DNA from: Septoria linicola
Taxonomy: Eukaryota > Ascomycota > Dothideomycetes > Mycosphaerellales > Mycosphaerellaceae
Length of the DNA stretch: 64,000 nt
Assembly (NCBI GenBank): GCA_024114885.1
Contig: CP099420.1
Span: 3,100,001 to 3,164,000, forward strand
Reading direction: 5' to 3'
The position numbers and the translations under genes are program-made. Under the pieces are notes generated by a model. That model was not told the DNA's origin. It saw only the letters and a list, made by a program, of their open reading frames with translations, and made no database searches. Positions 62,250 to 64,000 of the stretch are shown here, in pieces; positions within the stretch are counted from its first letter, which is position 1; every line of letters starts with the position of its first letter.

Positions 62250-63910
62250 GTTCGCGAGCCTCTATATGATGTCTCGGGAAATCCAGACTCCAGAGGCCAG
62301 TATCGCGTGAGGCCGTTTGTCGTTTAGATCCTCCTTCTCGTTGGCACGCTGTAGCTCATCGCAGGCCTGTCGTTCATCAACGTCGTTGCAAATTGCAAGA
62401 ACGCGCAAGGCGCACGGCACTCGGAAACTGGTGTATCGTTCGCTGTTGTGAACAGATGCGCCCTGGTATGCGGCCCGTTGCTACGGGCGGAAATGTTGGA
62501 ATGTGAGTTGAATGACTTCGCTCACGTGGTGACCTCTGAATACCGAGCGTTTCCTCTCCGCAATGTCGTTAGCAAATTAAATTATTCGTCGTTGTATCTT
62601 AAAGAGAGTGATCTTGAGACAGAAATGAGAGAACGAGCGTTGTAACTGTAGAAGAAATGAGCGTGGTGGTTTACAAAACATTAGAAGGAGGGTAAGGACT
62701 GGCTGGCGAGCAGTCTTGGAGGCGAGCAACGCTCAACGAAGTCGTTACATCGTCTTCATCTTATTCCTACCGTGTCGCCTTGCCCTCGTCGCTTCTCTCG
62801 GGCTGTCCAGAGAACGGCGATGGTACATTGCGACGAAGACGATGACATTCTGTGGAGAATCTCCAACGGAGAGATGAGATTATCCAACGTCTGGCAAAAT
62901 TGGATGAGGCGCTCATCTCGAGTATATGAACAGCCAGATCTCCCAGCAGGTCGCAGGAGAAAAGAGTGCTGGATCCATGGTGTTGAGTGTAAGTCTGTGG
63001 TCGTCAGGAGAGAAAGAGCCACCAAGCGGATGCCGGGATGTGTCAGCCATCCAATCACGACGCGCCAGCCACATCACACGTCTGCGAACTATGCTAACTA
63101 GATGGCGCTCATCTACCGCCTTTGAGAGTCTTGCGCGGGCCTTGCGAGCTCTAGTCAACAATTGTCAGCAGCTTTTAGAAGCAGCAGCATATAAGGATTG
63201 TGCTTGTTGTCGCGCCAAGAGGAGCACGGTATGCATGGCTGCATGCAACGACTTTACTCGAGGCACAAGACAGAGCTCAATATCGGAACCTATGGAGGCG
63301 ACACGGAGACAGACGCGTCCTGGACCTCAAGACGCGAAGCGCAGCACCAGTTCGATTTCAATGCCGGCAGCTGTAATCTCTTCGCCATTTAATGCCAGAG
63401 TACCATGGGCCAGACTCCGCATGATCGATTGGCAGTTGGACCACTACCGATACCAATCTCGTGTTGACGGAGCTGAAGCCCGCGCTCAGTCTTTCGCTAC
63501 GCTGCATCTATACGCTCTGAGCAGCGCCATCCGGCTTGCGTGCTTTTTGGTAGGTTGCTGGATTGACTTTCTTCCGTGCAGAGAACACGCCAATTCACGC
63601 GCGCGGCTTCGAGGACCTTTACGGCGACTGTTGTTTGCGAGGCACTGTTGTTTCAGATCGCAGAAGATGCGGCCTCCTTGGTTGCATGTCACGCGGAATC
63701 ACATAAGCGCACAGCCTCGTATACGTTGACCGAATGTGCAGTCACACTGTTTAATTGCAAGCCTGGCTCTCGTCTACAATCTTGAGTTACGAGCGAGCTA
63801 GCCTGAGGCTTAGCTCCAGTGCATCGCGATGGTGTCTACAGTCATCTTCAAGCATAGCGCTTCCACCTGCCCGGGACTGCACAAGATCTGTACGCACAGA
63901 CGTGTAAGCA
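62250..63910. other. 1.66-kb intergenic region
   Basis: Contains a 267-codon ORF at 62926-63729 that has no recognisable domain and poor coding character. No supportable gene otherwise. Confidence 0.45.
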
Positions 63911-64000
63911 TCAGTTCAAGACACTGCCCAGTATCTTCTCGGCCTTCGACAGCGCCACCGCTTCAAGCAAGTGCTCCCACGAGTTGCCATCTTTCTGGCG
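63911..64000 (-). CDS. C-terminus of an unidentified protein, cut by the right window edge
   Basis: On the minus strand from 64000, 29 sense codons read DGNSWEHLLEAVALSKAEKI and GSVLN before TGA at 63913-63911. The segment is a regular amphipathic helix with balanced charge, like a real C-terminus. The family cannot be named from this fragment. Confidence 0.55.
   Translation of the reverse strand, partial: RQKDGNSWEHLLEAVALSKAEKILGSVLN

Noticed and set aside
62926..63729. 267-codon ORF on the plus strand
   Set aside because: No domain, no hydrophobic pattern or conserved block, composition close to random for this GC content; overlapping ORFs of similar quality exist on the other strand.

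Overview
The window is nuclear DNA of a filamentous ascomycete (Pezizomycotina; the gene content and style fit a Dothideomycete, but the species cannot be read from the sequence). Reasons: genes are dense and on both strands, with many short introns of about 48-80 nt that have GT..AG borders and CTAAY-like branch sites. There is a complete alpha-aminoadipate lysine step (LYS9), a fungal P450, fungal sugar and anion transporter families, and eukaryotic housekeeping genes (RPS1, DRG2, cofilin, Derlin, AMPK beta, CWC27, GET5, FAP7). I place about 35 protein genes, two of them cut by the window edges, and rebuilt exon borders by hand wherever an ORF was interrupted.

Layout. 0-10 kb: C-terminal scrap of a gene at the left edge, an F-box protein with a likely frameshifted tail, a Pro/Tyr-rich protein, a YjbQ/UPF0047 protein, a ketopantoate-reductase-like protein, a small charged protein, LYS9 and an MFS transporter head to head. 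10-20 kb: wax-synthase-like acyltransferase, DRG2 GTPase, a tRNA-like sequence, a small membrane protein, AMPK beta and a P450. 21-31 kb: sugar transporter, MOSC protein, a Dal5-type transporter with an internal stop, and acetoacetyl-CoA synthetase. 31-39 kb: Gly/Asn/Ser repeat protein, Derlin, ribosomal protein S1, ITPase, Fap7 adenylate kinase and a mitochondrial alpha/beta hydrolase. 39-50 kb: secreted repeat protein, disordered protein, cofilin, NmrA-like protein with an internal stop, Na+/H+ exchanger and sucrose-type symporter. 50-64 kb: zinc-knuckle-like protein, secreted S1/P1 nuclease, GET5, CWC27 cyclophilin, coiled-coil protein, a 1211-residue single-pass membrane protein, and the C-terminus of a further gene at the right edge.

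The genes are mostly unrelated housekeeping and transport functions. I see no secondary-metabolite cluster, no transposon, no CRISPR and no phage-like module. The most interesting items are: a secreted protein built of repeats whose exon junctions are all phase 0 and fall at the same place in the repeat; two genes each broken by one in-frame stop that a single C-to-T change at a CpA site would explain; a cofilin gene whose first coding exon is just ATG, followed by an 11-nt exon; a shared inverted-repeat motif in head-to-head promoters; a Fap7 gene with an in-frame presequence-like extension; and two stop-free introns whose lengths are multiples of three. All functions are assigned from recalled family motifs; no database search or expression data were available.
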